From positions 1-64,000 of the forward strand of contig NZ_QUOK01000015.1 in NCBI RefSeq assembly GCF_003390325.1: DNA of 64,000 nt, read 5' to 3'. Below the pieces are notes generated by a model. That model had not been told where the DNA came from, did no database searches, and saw nothing but the letters and a program-made list of their open reading frames with translations. A program made the translations under genes and the position numbers. Position 1 is the first letter of the stretch; each line of letters starts with the position of its first letter. This DNA comes from Rhodohalobacter sp. SW132. GTDB taxonomy: Bacteria > Bacteroidota > Rhodothermia > Balneolales > Balneolaceae. Positions 55,901 through 63,522 of this stretch are shown piece by piece.

Positions 55901-56379
55901 CGGCGCGCAATAACCGGAAGATCCATATCAGTATTCAGTGTAAGTGAAAGGGATGAAAAATCCGCACTGAAATGAAGATTAAATATTTGACTGAAAATAT
56001 CTGGGTGAAAATAGATTCCGTCTGGCCGTATGAGTAAATAATTTTTGGGGAAAGTTGAGGATGAATGCTGAAACTCAGCAGTCAAATCATCAATTAAAAT
56101 CCTGTATTCTCCATAATCTGAAAACCGGCCTGAAATCTCATTTTGAGAAGAGTTGTAGTGGTTTTGAATTTCAAGAAGATCAAAAAGCTGACTGGCAGGA
56201 AGATAAAATTCGTTTTGGTGATAAAGTGCGGGGATATAGGTATTAATTACCTGCTGGTGACGAAACTGCAACAGAACTTCACTATTGGTTTCGAATTTTG
56301 CAGATGCAGTTTCTGTAGTAACTAAAAGTACCAATATGGTCAATAGAAGCAAATTCCTATTGAGATAAAAGTACCTCAC
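52942..56379 (-). CDS. Usher-like outer-membrane protein with three C-terminal SPOR-like repeats
   Basis: This 1145-aa protein has a signal peptide to about residue 28. An usher-type N-terminal domain opens VLLQFRHQQVINTYIPALY and then YLPASQLFDLLEI. A plug-like Ig segment (GHTYLSGTTEADAEVELYRN, then SGRYNFELPLTYG) and the TPPGVVNYTLQAGRLDN transition lead into a long run of alternating strands with aromatic ends (~380-700), suited to a beta-barrel. A SRNGI/FLDHNNSGQFENGDELL segment and a C-terminal beta-sandwich (~770-880) follow. Residues ~889-1145 hold three SPOR-like repeats: IDGFIVETGEF (~893), AVRIQLGAYNSP (~983) and YKVYTGIYGDRD (~1069). Ushers export chaperone-bound subunits; SPOR domains bind denuded peptidoglycan. 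The start overlaps the chaperone stop by 4 bp. Confidence 0.8.
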   Translation of the reverse strand: MRYFYLNRNLLLLTILVLLVTTETASAKFETNSEVLLQFRHQQVINTYIPALYHQNEFYLPASQLFDLLEIQNHYNSSQNEISGRFSDYGEYRILIDDLTAEFQHSSSTFPKNYLLIRPDGIYFHPDIFSQIFNLHFSADFSSLSLTLNTDMDLPVIARRDREQRRRQLEQSQNQLYRTYYPLQFDRNRRLFHAGFLDYNLSGNYSAQRTSFLYNTAFGAEVIGGDIQGNIHGFHSETASVLRSSNLRWRYGIRKSPYLTTITIGQTNSRGLNPVAFTGISLSNEPLEPRHIYGHTYLSGTTEADAEVELYRNQSLVGFQNADQSGRYNFELPLTYGKSSYSIRSYAPSGELIEQNRRIRIPFTFTPPGVVNYTLQAGRLDNPVSGSIDRGLMGQSSISAGLSSRITVSGSAEYFEDFHDSVPTFSGQLSTRWFSNYLLSAEVASDAFYRGSFSVLYPSSASLTAEYTHYTRMGGLYNPSRNRSDIRTNFFTPISAGPLPMFIRIAYTNERRELTSITRYRVDLNSRLGRTNLRFGYRDTQIGQPAFETTPSARLNAAITYTMGRSPTWPSILRGVFVRAQTNYIPYLQEIENSELQISRNMMNSGRFHLTGGKNFIGDFTYGRVSITIDFNAFRSNSSARTTRGNYSATQSFRGSIGLDPGNRNAFMDNRQQVGRSGVAVRMFLDHNNSGQFENGDELLYTENRTVQIEQATGRISSRNGINYISQLQPYRQYNVSVNKSSIHNPLLIPGIEQFSFVSDPNQFKTIDIPVYMTGVVDGSVLRYLNYERTGIPGLKLLIEQIDAPDGREPHRQEIRTFSDGSFYAYEIPPGDYSIAVDSSQLEYIGLQMPQKTPGFTLYAKPEGDFIEGLEIILQPENASEHMVPILSRSEIDGFIVETGEFTNQSESIRVRDELIRIAGIEFIDLFDTNSQLFRLQSKEFITPLEIQELSDVIDEIEHLQSLRIHFMGQPGGRNVPRQTEDAVRIQLGAYNSPQYAEQFIHTLESRTGIKSYLEYNSSRGFHFVYANLTYNELDLSSARQILNPVIPLHSYMISSIPYFTNGYMKTEYKVYTGIYGDRDSAKAAANQFSALSRTSPEIVELPGEDFVLYLNPNEANLESALKLQNILIENYGHTNSHIVIITRE

Positions 56380-57203
56380 TTTATAGTGAAGTGCGTTTTC
56401 TCTGAAACTGGAATAGATTGAACCAGATTGCGTGACGGGATATCACTGCGTTCGGAAATAAATTTTGTTTCGATCAAATACTCACCTGCAGGCCAATTTT
56501 CCGTATTAAAAATCGCACGATGATGGTTGTTGAAGTAGACAGACGTAGAACTTTTTCGCTGTTCAACAATTTCACCATCTTCATTACGGATTACGTTTTG
56601 TACGGATCCGATAAATGGTGCGTTCCCGGTTCGGTTGACGTTAGTTAATACCGTTATTTTATCATCACTATTAAGAATTTCTGTACCGTTTATTTGAAGT
56701 CCGGTTGAAGTCGCCCCCTTTCTTGCAAATACAGCCGTCACCTGGTCGATTTGAAATGCAATTTGTGCAGATACCAATGTGTCATCCGTTTCACCAACAG
56801 AAGGAGAGAGCTGGCTTGATGAGACACGCATGCGGGTCCAGTGTACACCGTCCGGTTTATTAATTGGAATCTGACCAATCAGACGAACGGTTTGTCGCTG
56901 GCCGGAATCGAGCATAAACGTAGTTGGAAATGCTCGTATGTAAGGCTTTAAAGAATATCGATCCTCCGAATCTTCATCTATATAATTAAGGGTAACGTTG
57001 CCAAGTGAATCGGTTTGAGGATATGCAAATTCAAATGAAAGCTGAACCTCAACCGGTGTTTCTGAAGGATTTGATACATAAAAAGATCCTACATTGCTTC
57101 CCGGATCCAGAAAAACCGCGGTTGGTGAAATTGTAACCTGCGCAGGTGCCTCTCCGGACTGAAAGAAAAAGAAAATGAGCAGTAAGAAAATGTATTGTTT
57201 CAT
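56376..57203 (-). CDS. PapD-like periplasmic chaperone of a chaperone-usher system
   Basis: This 275-aa secreted protein has a signal peptide ending near PAQ. Domain 1 opens VTISPTAVFLDPGSNVGSFYVSNPS, the usual PapD-like first strands, and includes RQTVRLIGQIP. Domain 2 follows from about 175 (GLQINGTEI ... GNAPFIGSVQNVIRNEDGE) with a final strand into NLVQSIPV. PapD-like chaperones complete the Ig fold of pilus subunits in the periplasm. The canonical PapD Arg8/Lys112 pair is not evident at the start, so it is divergent, closer to archaic or Bacteroidota chaperones. It sits between subunit and usher genes. Confidence 0.82.
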   Translation of the reverse strand: MKQYIFLLLIFFFFQSGEAPAQVTISPTAVFLDPGSNVGSFYVSNPSETPVEVQLSFEFAYPQTDSLGNVTLNYIDEDSEDRYSLKPYIRAFPTTFMLDSGQRQTVRLIGQIPINKPDGVHWTRMRVSSSQLSPSVGETDDTLVSAQIAFQIDQVTAVFARKGATSTGLQINGTEILNSDDKITVLTNVNRTGNAPFIGSVQNVIRNEDGEIVEQRKSSTSVYFNNHHRAIFNTENWPAGEYLIETKFISERSDIPSRNLVQSIPVSEKTHFTIK

Positions 57204-57261
57204 TTGATTCGAAAGCTAAAATCAAGCCGTAGATTCATCTACCTGAATTCACGTGATTGGT

Positions 57262-57816
57262 TTAAAGAGTTGTCAGAGTAAACTCTATTGTCACACTCTG
57301 CCCGCCTGCCTCTGTTGTAGAGTAAGATCCTGAATGTATGGCATCCACGGCTTCAAGCGAACCACCAATGCTCAGAATAATATTTTCGCCGGTGCCGTCT
57401 GCTTCTATTGTATTTCCGGATGTTAAGGTTTCATCATTTGAAGTACTACCGTTTACTGATGTGCCGGAAACAACATATATGGAGGGCACAAATGAGATCG
57501 TATGACTGTTTGATACCGAAGCCAGAATTCCGTTGCCAAAGGTAACACTAAACGCTTCATTTAAGGCATTTTGAATGGAAATCTGAGCTCTTTGCGGAGT
57601 TGTTGCGTTGATATCAGCAGATCCGAGTGGGTTAGAATCCACTACAGCTTGCTGACCGGATTGAATATTTCCAAATTCCACAACGGCAGGGTTTGTAACG
57701 AATTCAAGCGCACTTTCTACAGTGGCTGTTACGTCAATGGTTTCTGTTGCTTCCTGAGCGTAAACTCCATGGGCAAAAAAGAGAGAGAGTAGAGTAAATA
57801 GCGCGATTTTTTTCAT
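57262..57816 (-). CDS. Secreted DUF4402-like fibre subunit
   Basis: This 184-aa protein has a signal peptide (LFTLLSLFFAHGVYAQ). The mature part is a small beta-rich domain: an N-terminal strand TIDVTATVESALEFV, VVEFGNIQSGQQAVVD, and the C-terminal IILSIGGSLEAVDAIHSGSYS...VTIEFTL. This closing IGG..E/D...G.Y...V.I.F is the DUF4402 signature and resembles spore-coat-U/archaic CU subunits. No cysteines are present in the mature part. The ATG at 57814-57816 is preferred over a start at 57855, which would put 13 odd residues before the signal. Fourth subunit gene, just upstream of the chaperone. Confidence 0.78.
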   Translation of the reverse strand: MKKIALFTLLSLFFAHGVYAQEATETIDVTATVESALEFVTNPAVVEFGNIQSGQQAVVDSNPLGSADINATTPQRAQISIQNALNEAFSVTFGNGILASVSNSHTISFVPSIYVVSGTSVNGSTSNDETLTSGNTIEADGTGENIILSIGGSLEAVDAIHSGSYSTTEAGGQSVTIEFTLTTL

Positions 57817-57900
57817 CGTAATTAAGTTTTTTTCGGTAATCGAGTGTAATCTCACATGGCAGGTGTGAAATAACAGGTTTAGTTCCGCCTTCTGTATCAG

Positions 57901-58422
57901 TTATTCGTAATAGATAGTAAGTGTTGCTTTCCCCGTGTACAGTCCCGGCAGTATATCGTCAACATCGATTGATCCACCGATAATAATCCACAGGGCACTC
58001 CAATACTCCTGTTCTCCACTACTGTATTCACGATTTGATAATTCTATCTGTTCTATACCTTCACGTATAGGCTGAGCTGATTCATTGTAGTTCTCCCCAT
58101 CTCTATAAAATGCATTAAGAGATAGATTTATCCTGTTATCGGACGCATTATGGGCGTGCTTAAGAACATTAGAGGATTCTAAAGTTAACAGAATTTGACT
58201 TGCCTGGTATGTATTAATTCTGAATACGCCGGCACGGGAACTATCAAACCCGATATGATGATGGCCCGAATTAGTCTCAATCATTCCAAAATCAAGATGC
58301 TGTTCTACGGTAGCTTCAGATTCAGGCTCAATTTCAATCTGAAAGTTCAAAAACTGTGCTGAACCAGCATTAAAAGCAGCACAATTAAGGAGGATCGAAA
58401 ATGTGAAAACGAGAAATTTCAA
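57901..58422 (-). CDS. Secreted DUF4402-like fibre subunit
   Basis: This 173-aa protein has a signal peptide (to about AGSAQ, residue 23). Its mature start FLNFQIEIEPESEATVEQHLDFGMIE has alternating hydrophobic residues, as needed for a donor strand. The C-terminus IIIGGSIDVDDILPGLYTGKATLTIYY shares the subunit signature. No catalytic motif; a structural role is inferred from context. Confidence 0.72.
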   Translation of the reverse strand: MKFLVFTFSILLNCAAFNAGSAQFLNFQIEIEPESEATVEQHLDFGMIETNSGHHHIGFDSSRAGVFRINTYQASQILLTLESSNVLKHAHNASDNRINLSLNAFYRDGENYNESAQPIREGIEQIELSNREYSSGEQEYWSALWIIIGGSIDVDDILPGLYTGKATLTIYYE

Positions 58423-58434
58423 AGCGTAGGCCTT

Positions 58435-59088
58435 TTACTGGTATTCAATTGTTACGGTGATTGAGCCGGAATAGAAACCTGCAAAAATATTACCCACATC
58501 AATTTCACCATAAAGGAAGATAAACGCTTCACTGTTGACAGACTCCTGGTTGAAATCACCACTTTGTGGAATGGGAGGCGGGCCGGGGAGCTGAAACTCA
58601 CGGGCTTTAATCGGAAAACGGGCGTTCCCAATATTATTTGTTCCCGTTCCGGTTACATGAATATATTCGGCATCCGACACCTGATTGATTCCGCGGTTTG
58701 CATAGCCTGCTTTCATTGTGAATGGAATGCTCCTGAGAGGATCACCGCTGTATGATGGATCACCGTTCAGCAACAGTTCTCCAGTTCCATTGATGTCAAC
58801 CAGAATATCCAGGTAATGAACTCCAATTGCTGAAATAGAAACTGCTTCAGTTAGTGAAATCTCGTACACACCGCCATTTCTGACCACCGCGCCATCAAAC
58901 TGCAGGTCTGAAAGTGTTACATTTTCAAGATGAAGTGTGTAAGTTCCGTATTCACTGAAATTGATCTCCTGCGAAATTCCGTCTGACGGATTCATCATTG
59001 TCATGACGAGTACTCCCAGACTCACCAGAAGCAATTTTAACGAATCAAAAGGTGAACCATTGGTAATATAATGAATAGCTTTAGTCAT
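58435..59088 (-). CDS. Secreted fibre subunit, larger paralogue
   Basis: This 217-aa protein has a leader with a hydrophobic core (LLLVSLGVLVMTM) that starts about 17 residues from the N-terminus, followed by GISQEINFSEYGTYTLHLENV. The C-terminus FIFLYGEIDVGNIFAGFYSGSITVTIEY carries the same closing signature. The extra ~40 residues in the middle include a Pro-rich LPGPPPIP. It might be a specialised (tip or adaptor) subunit, but position alone does not prove it. Start and upstream stop share TGATG. Confidence 0.7.
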   Translation of the reverse strand: MTKAIHYITNGSPFDSLKLLLVSLGVLVMTMMNPSDGISQEINFSEYGTYTLHLENVTLSDLQFDGAVVRNGGVYEISLTEAVSISAIGVHYLDILVDINGTGELLLNGDPSYSGDPLRSIPFTMKAGYANRGINQVSDAEYIHVTGTGTNNIGNARFPIKAREFQLPGPPPIPQSGDFNQESVNSEAFIFLYGEIDVGNIFAGFYSGSITVTIEYQ

Positions 59089-59609
59089 CAGATATATTCA
59101 ATTTCTATGGTAAATTCACCATCATATATACCCGGGGCAGCATTCGACAGATCAACATCACCCCCAATCCAAATAAAAAATTCCCCATCCTCATTAAATT
59201 GAAGTTCCCTTGTGGTTTGCTCCAGAGGTTCAGCCGAGTTTTGGTCGTTTAGGTGATTACCGGCTATGCGGTACCGAAAAGCGATTGAACCTGGACCATC
59301 TGGATTCCTGATTGTGAAGTCCCGGATGTAATTTAGCCTGAATTCACTTCCGGGCAGACCACTGGCAATCATTTTCCCTGCTCTTCCACTTGAAATGGGG
59401 CTAATTCTCAATACAGGATTCTGCCGGTCCAACCCATGAAAATCTAGCGTTTGAATGGTGAGCAGTTCGATAGAATTCTGGAAATTGGCCGAGATATGAA
59501 TAGATATGGATTTAGTTTGGCCGCTTTGAGCTGATACAATCAAAGGAACACATAGAAATACGATCCATAACGGTAACGTGCGACAAACTGTTTTTATAAG
59601 TGAGAACAC
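59088..59609 (-). CDS. Secreted DUF4402-like fibre subunit, first gene of the operon
   Basis: This 173-aa protein has a signal peptide (LWIVFLCVPLIVSAQ). N-terminal strand KSISIHISANFQNSIELL could serve as a donor strand; the end FIWIGGDVDLSNAAPGIYDGEFTIEIEY is the clearest example of the shared IGG.(V/I)D...PG.Y.G..T..I.Y signature in this window. It lies 91 bp after the convergent-looking menE stop on the same strand and is the first subunit gene. Confidence 0.75.
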   Translation of the reverse strand: MFSLIKTVCRTLPLWIVFLCVPLIVSAQSGQTKSISIHISANFQNSIELLTIQTLDFHGLDRQNPVLRISPISSGRAGKMIASGLPGSEFRLNYIRDFTIRNPDGPGSIAFRYRIAGNHLNDQNSAEPLEQTTRELQFNEDGEFFIWIGGDVDLSNAAPGIYDGEFTIEIEYI

Positions 59610-59700
59610 GCAGGAAAAGTTGTTTTGAGAGTCAGACTGTGATTAAATCTGATTATCGTACCAAAACAATATTTTCTTAATTGCAGGAATGCTTGTTATT

Positions 59701-61197
59701 TCAGAATTTCGGATCTTTTTCATTCTTCTGATAGAGCTTAAAAAGTTCGCCACGCCTGATTTTTCCCAAAGATGTGGTGGGAATTTTATGAACAGGTACA
59801 TACTCTTTTGGGATTTTGTATCCCGACACACGTTTTTTTAGCTCACCAGAGAACCATTCAGGGTCAAATGATTCTTCGTCTTTTATTTCAAGCAGGGCAA
59901 CAACTTTTTGTCCCCATTCAGGATCTGATATCCCGGTCACTGCTGCCCGGATCACCCCATCGAAATTTTCAAGAATCTGTTCAATTTCAACCGGATCCAC
60001 ATTTTCCCCACCTGTGATGATTCTGTCAGTTCGCCTGTTTTTGATAAAAAGTTGCTTCCTTCGGTTCAGGTGGCCGATATCACCGGTATTGAACCAGCCG
60101 TTTTCATCAAAAACACGTGAGTTGAGAGCAGGGTCGGGGTAAGAATCGATCACTTGTGGTCCTCTCAGCCAAATTTGGCCGATTTCATTCGGCGGCTGAA
60201 CGGATCCGTTTTTAGGATCACGTATCTGAACCTCGTTGGGTTTAAAAATAGTTCCCACGCTTTTTTTAGGGTGATACATTCCGCGGGGCTGAAGCATCGG
60301 ATTAGCTGCGATTTGCGCGCAGGTTTCTGTCATTCCGTAACTCGAAACAACCGGTACACCCCGCTCAAGCGCTCGGTCTATCAGCCCATCGGGAACAGGG
60401 CCGCCACCAAGAAGAAGTGCTTTAAATTCAAGGTGCAGCTGAAAAAGCGGTTCATCAAGCAGGCGCTGAAGCATCGTTGGAACCAGAGAAGCGACCTGGA
60501 ACAGGCGATTTTCAGACAGAAAAGTTCGGATTTGATCCTCATCAAAACTGTCCAGCCTGAAAATCGCCGAATGATACAGAATAGATCGAATAACGATTGA
60601 TATTCCGCCTATGTGATTGAGCGGTAAACAGAGCAGCCAAAAACGGTCGGGGTCAGGTTTAAAGTTGATTGCGGATGCCTGTGTTGCAAAAATTATCTGT
60701 CTGCGCAGTAATGATACCAGTTTTGGTCTCCCGGAAGATCCGGAAGTGAAAAAATATCCGAATGGGAGTGAAGGATCAGAAGAGGGTTTCTCGATTGTAT
60801 TTTCAGATGCAATTACATTCAGATCACGTTTTGCGATATCTAAAACCGGGTAATCATCAGCCCTGGCCCGGTTTTCAGAATCTGTATAAAATGCACCGGG
60901 CTTTTTGATATTGATTTGGTCCCGGAGCTCAGCATCGGTCAGGTCGGGGTTGAGCGCGATAAATGGTATTTTCAGTAGATTGCATCCGGCAATCACAAAA
61001 ATCAGTTCATCACTGCTTCGGCTAAGCAGGGCCAGCGGACGATCTTCCGAAATGTTGTTCTCGCTGCACATTTTAGCGAATATTGAACAAAATCCATAAA
61101 GGTGCGAATAATCGTATATCGTTTTTTCCGAAGCCAGGAAGCTTTTCTTGGGGTCAGGTAGTGAAAATTCAGGATAATTCAATTTTTGGGAACTCAT
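59701..61197 (-). CDS. menE: o-Succinylbenzoate-CoA ligase
   Basis: This 498-aa AMP-forming ligase activates o-succinylbenzoate to its CoA ester in menaquinone synthesis. The AMP-binding core FFTSGSSGRPKLVSLLR, SYGMTETCAQIA and WFNTGDIGHL, plus RTDRIITGGENVDPVEIE are present. The C-terminal lysine region reads TSLGKIRRGE. The start lies 1 bp past the MenC stop, so they are co-transcribed. Confidence 0.9.
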   Translation of the reverse strand: MSSQKLNYPEFSLPDPKKSFLASEKTIYDYSHLYGFCSIFAKMCSENNISEDRPLALLSRSSDELIFVIAGCNLLKIPFIALNPDLTDAELRDQINIKKPGAFYTDSENRARADDYPVLDIAKRDLNVIASENTIEKPSSDPSLPFGYFFTSGSSGRPKLVSLLRRQIIFATQASAINFKPDPDRFWLLCLPLNHIGGISIVIRSILYHSAIFRLDSFDEDQIRTFLSENRLFQVASLVPTMLQRLLDEPLFQLHLEFKALLLGGGPVPDGLIDRALERGVPVVSSYGMTETCAQIAANPMLQPRGMYHPKKSVGTIFKPNEVQIRDPKNGSVQPPNEIGQIWLRGPQVIDSYPDPALNSRVFDENGWFNTGDIGHLNRRKQLFIKNRRTDRIITGGENVDPVEIEQILENFDGVIRAAVTGISDPEWGQKVVALLEIKDEESFDPEWFSGELKKRVSGYKIPKEYVPVHKIPTTSLGKIRRGELFKLYQKNEKDPKF

Positions 61198-61198
61198 T

Positions 61199-62281
61199 TC
61201 AAAAAAGTTTTTCGAGGCGTTCAGGATCTAAAGAGTTAAACGGTACAATCGATTGACCGGAAACATTATCTAAAAGCGCATGGTTTTTGTCATCCGATGT
61301 CTTCGATAAATCATACGAAAAAAAGTCTCCGGTATTTAATCCGTGCGCCGAAATTCGGCTGCCGAATATGCCGGCTAAAAGTGTAATGAACCTCCTTCCA
61401 ACGATAGATTCAAGAGCAGTGGTAAAAATCACTCTGTCTACAAGATGATCGTAACGGGAAATTGTTGCAAATAAAGGGATTAAATTTCCAAGCAGCATAG
61501 GTTTAAGAATATAAAAGAGTGATTCAGATTCGAATCGGAAAACATTTGCGTATCCGAATTTTGGAATGGATTCATCAAGCGCAATTGGCAGATGTGAGCG
61601 TTCCGTGATTTCGGTTATTTGACGGATGTTTGTAAGCCTAACCGGCTCTTCAAGATACTCTACCGGAAGATGAGCAAACAGTTCCGATAAAATTGAGATT
61701 TGTTCAAGTGGCCAGGAACGGTTGGCATCAATTCGAAATTGAATTCCAGGGAACCGGCTGGAGGCGTTATTCAGAATTTGAGCTAACTCACCCGGTTGAT
61801 TTCCAGTTTTAATTTTGAACACTCTGAATCCCTGATCAACGCCATCAGAAATACGGTTTAAAATGTAATCTCTGTCACCTATTCCGATAACGGCATTGAT
61901 TTCAAGCTGATTTTGAACGGAATGATTTAAAAGGGTTGACAGCGATTGGTTGCTTCGATGACAAAGCAGCATCAACCCGAGGCTGCTAACGCCGAATTGG
62001 AAGGATGGAATTTGAGGTAATGCAGATGTAAAATGAGCGAGTGAATCCAGGGTGAATGGTTCAGAATAAAACTCCTCGATCGACCCTCTGAAATTTGAAT
62101 AAACAGTTTGAACCTGTTTATGGTTTTCAGAAGAAAAACCAGTGAGCGGAGCTGATTCCCCGATCAGGTCACATTGAGAATTTCGATAACGTAAAATAAA
62201 TCCTTCTCTGTTTTCAAAGGAGCCGGCAGCGGTGGTAAACCGTTCGGAAAAAGGGAGTCGATATCTGTAGAGGCTAAACAT
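61199..62281 (-). CDS. menC: o-Succinylbenzoate synthase
   Basis: This 360-aa enolase-superfamily enzyme dehydrates SHCHC to o-succinylbenzoate. The catalytic lysine motif FKIKTG, metal ligands in FRIDANRSW, VEYLEEPV and ALDESI, and the second lysine in YILKPMLLG are present. The ATG at 62279-62281 is used, overlapping the menA stop by 8 bp; the longer frame start at 62320 lies inside menA. The overall order is menA-menC-menE. Confidence 0.9.
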   Translation of the reverse strand: MFSLYRYRLPFSERFTTAAGSFENREGFILRYRNSQCDLIGESAPLTGFSSENHKQVQTVYSNFRGSIEEFYSEPFTLDSLAHFTSALPQIPSFQFGVSSLGLMLLCHRSNQSLSTLLNHSVQNQLEINAVIGIGDRDYILNRISDGVDQGFRVFKIKTGNQPGELAQILNNASSRFPGIQFRIDANRSWPLEQISILSELFAHLPVEYLEEPVRLTNIRQITEITERSHLPIALDESIPKFGYANVFRFESESLFYILKPMLLGNLIPLFATISRYDHLVDRVIFTTALESIVGRRFITLLAGIFGSRISAHGLNTGDFFSYDLSKTSDDKNHALLDNVSGQSIVPFNSLDPERLEKLF

Positions 62282-63233
62282 AGGTATCAATGATAAAAGC
62301 GGCAGCGAGCAGAAATCCAAACATCATCATCAATCGGGCTGTTTCAGCAAGGGTATCGTTTAGCTCTTTTTTATCGATGTTGGTCCAGATCGTTTGATTC
62401 AATTTGTAGGCTGGAAATAGGGTTAGGTAGGCGAGATAAATCCATCCGGAGGCATCCGTTAAAACGTGCATCAATGAAAGAGACAAGTATGAGAGGACAA
62501 GCATTGCGGTGTACTCAGCCTTCAGCATGTTTTCACCAAATAGCACCCCAAGGGTTCGTTTATTGGCCGCCCGGTCCTGTTCAATATCACGGAGATTATT
62601 TACAACCAGAATATTTACACAGAGTGCGCCAACCGGAATGGAGGCCCAGAAAGAGGTTACTGACCAGCTCAAAGCATTCACATAATACGTTCCTGTTACA
62701 GCAACGATTCCAAAAAAGATAAACACAAAAAGGTCACCCAGTCCATTATATCCAAGCGGGTAGGGGCCGCCGGTATAAAGCACGCCAAAAAGGAGCGATA
62801 GGAGCCCGATCAGAAGTACAACCCAGCCGCCGATCCACACAAGGTAAAGCCCGGCAAAAAAAGCTATAAGCATGGCGGCGATTGTAGCATTTCGCATCGC
62901 TTTGGGGGTGATGAGTCCGGCAGCCGTTGCCCGTTCAAAACCGAGACGTTCATCGGTATCGGCACCTTTTATAAAATCGAAATAATCGTTGGCAAAATTG
63001 GTACCGACCTGGATAGTGAGGGCGCAAAACAGGGCGACAAATGTGGTGTCAAAACGGAAAAGCTGATGGTTCCAGGCGATCGCGGCGCCGGTTAATACAG
63101 GCACTACTGCAGCCGCCAGGGTTTTAGGGCGGGATGCGCTCAGCCAGAGCTCTATTTTATTCTTTTTCAAAGGTTTAAGTGGTAATTGTGGTGTGAGTAT
63201 TTTGGTTTCATGAAGATAGTGAATCTGGTGCAC
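62274..63233 (-). CDS. menA: 1,4-Dihydroxy-2-naphthoate polyprenyltransferase
   Basis: This integral membrane enzyme of about 319 aa adds the polyprenyl chain to DHNA, yielding demethylmenaquinone. The Asp-rich NDYFDFIKGADTDERLGF and the second NNLRDIEQDRAANKRTLGV motif are the UbiA-superfamily active site, and about eight TM helices follow. The start (GTG, 63233) is uncertain; translated residues before KIELWLSASRPKTL are poorly conserved. Confidence 0.9.
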   Translation of the reverse strand: MHQIHYLHETKILTPQLPLKPLKKNKIELWLSASRPKTLAAAVVPVLTGAAIAWNHQLFRFDTTFVALFCALTIQVGTNFANDYFDFIKGADTDERLGFERATAAGLITPKAMRNATIAAMLIAFFAGLYLVWIGGWVVLLIGLLSLLFGVLYTGGPYPLGYNGLGDLFVFIFFGIVAVTGTYYVNALSWSVTSFWASIPVGALCVNILVVNNLRDIEQDRAANKRTLGVLFGENMLKAEYTAMLVLSYLSLSLMHVLTDASGWIYLAYLTLFPAYKLNQTIWTNIDKKELNDTLAETARLMMMFGFLLAAAFIIDTYV

Positions 63234-63522
63234 CCTAAAAAAGTTCAGTTAGCAAACCGTTAGTTCAGTCGTATACTTTAAATTGTTAACTCGGAAGCGC
63301 TTCTACGGTAATAAATAAAAGAAATAATCAGTTTGAATTTCTTTAGTAAATAACTACATCTGAATTGATTAAAAAAATTTTGTTAATACTCATCTGGTCA
63401 ATATATTTACCACTGTTTTTGAATTTTAACTCAAGCTGGTTGACGTTTACTGCACAGGCTCCGAAGGCTCAGGCAGTTAAACAACCAATCAACTTTATAA
63501 AACTACAAATACCCACGAACGC
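63234..63522. other. Spacer between menA and glutamine synthetase
   Basis: Nearly 290 bp between divergent genes. A 72-codon frame at 63365-63583 overlaps the glutamine synthetase start and is not credible. The stretch should hold both promoters; I see no hairpin or riboswitch. Confidence 0.5.
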
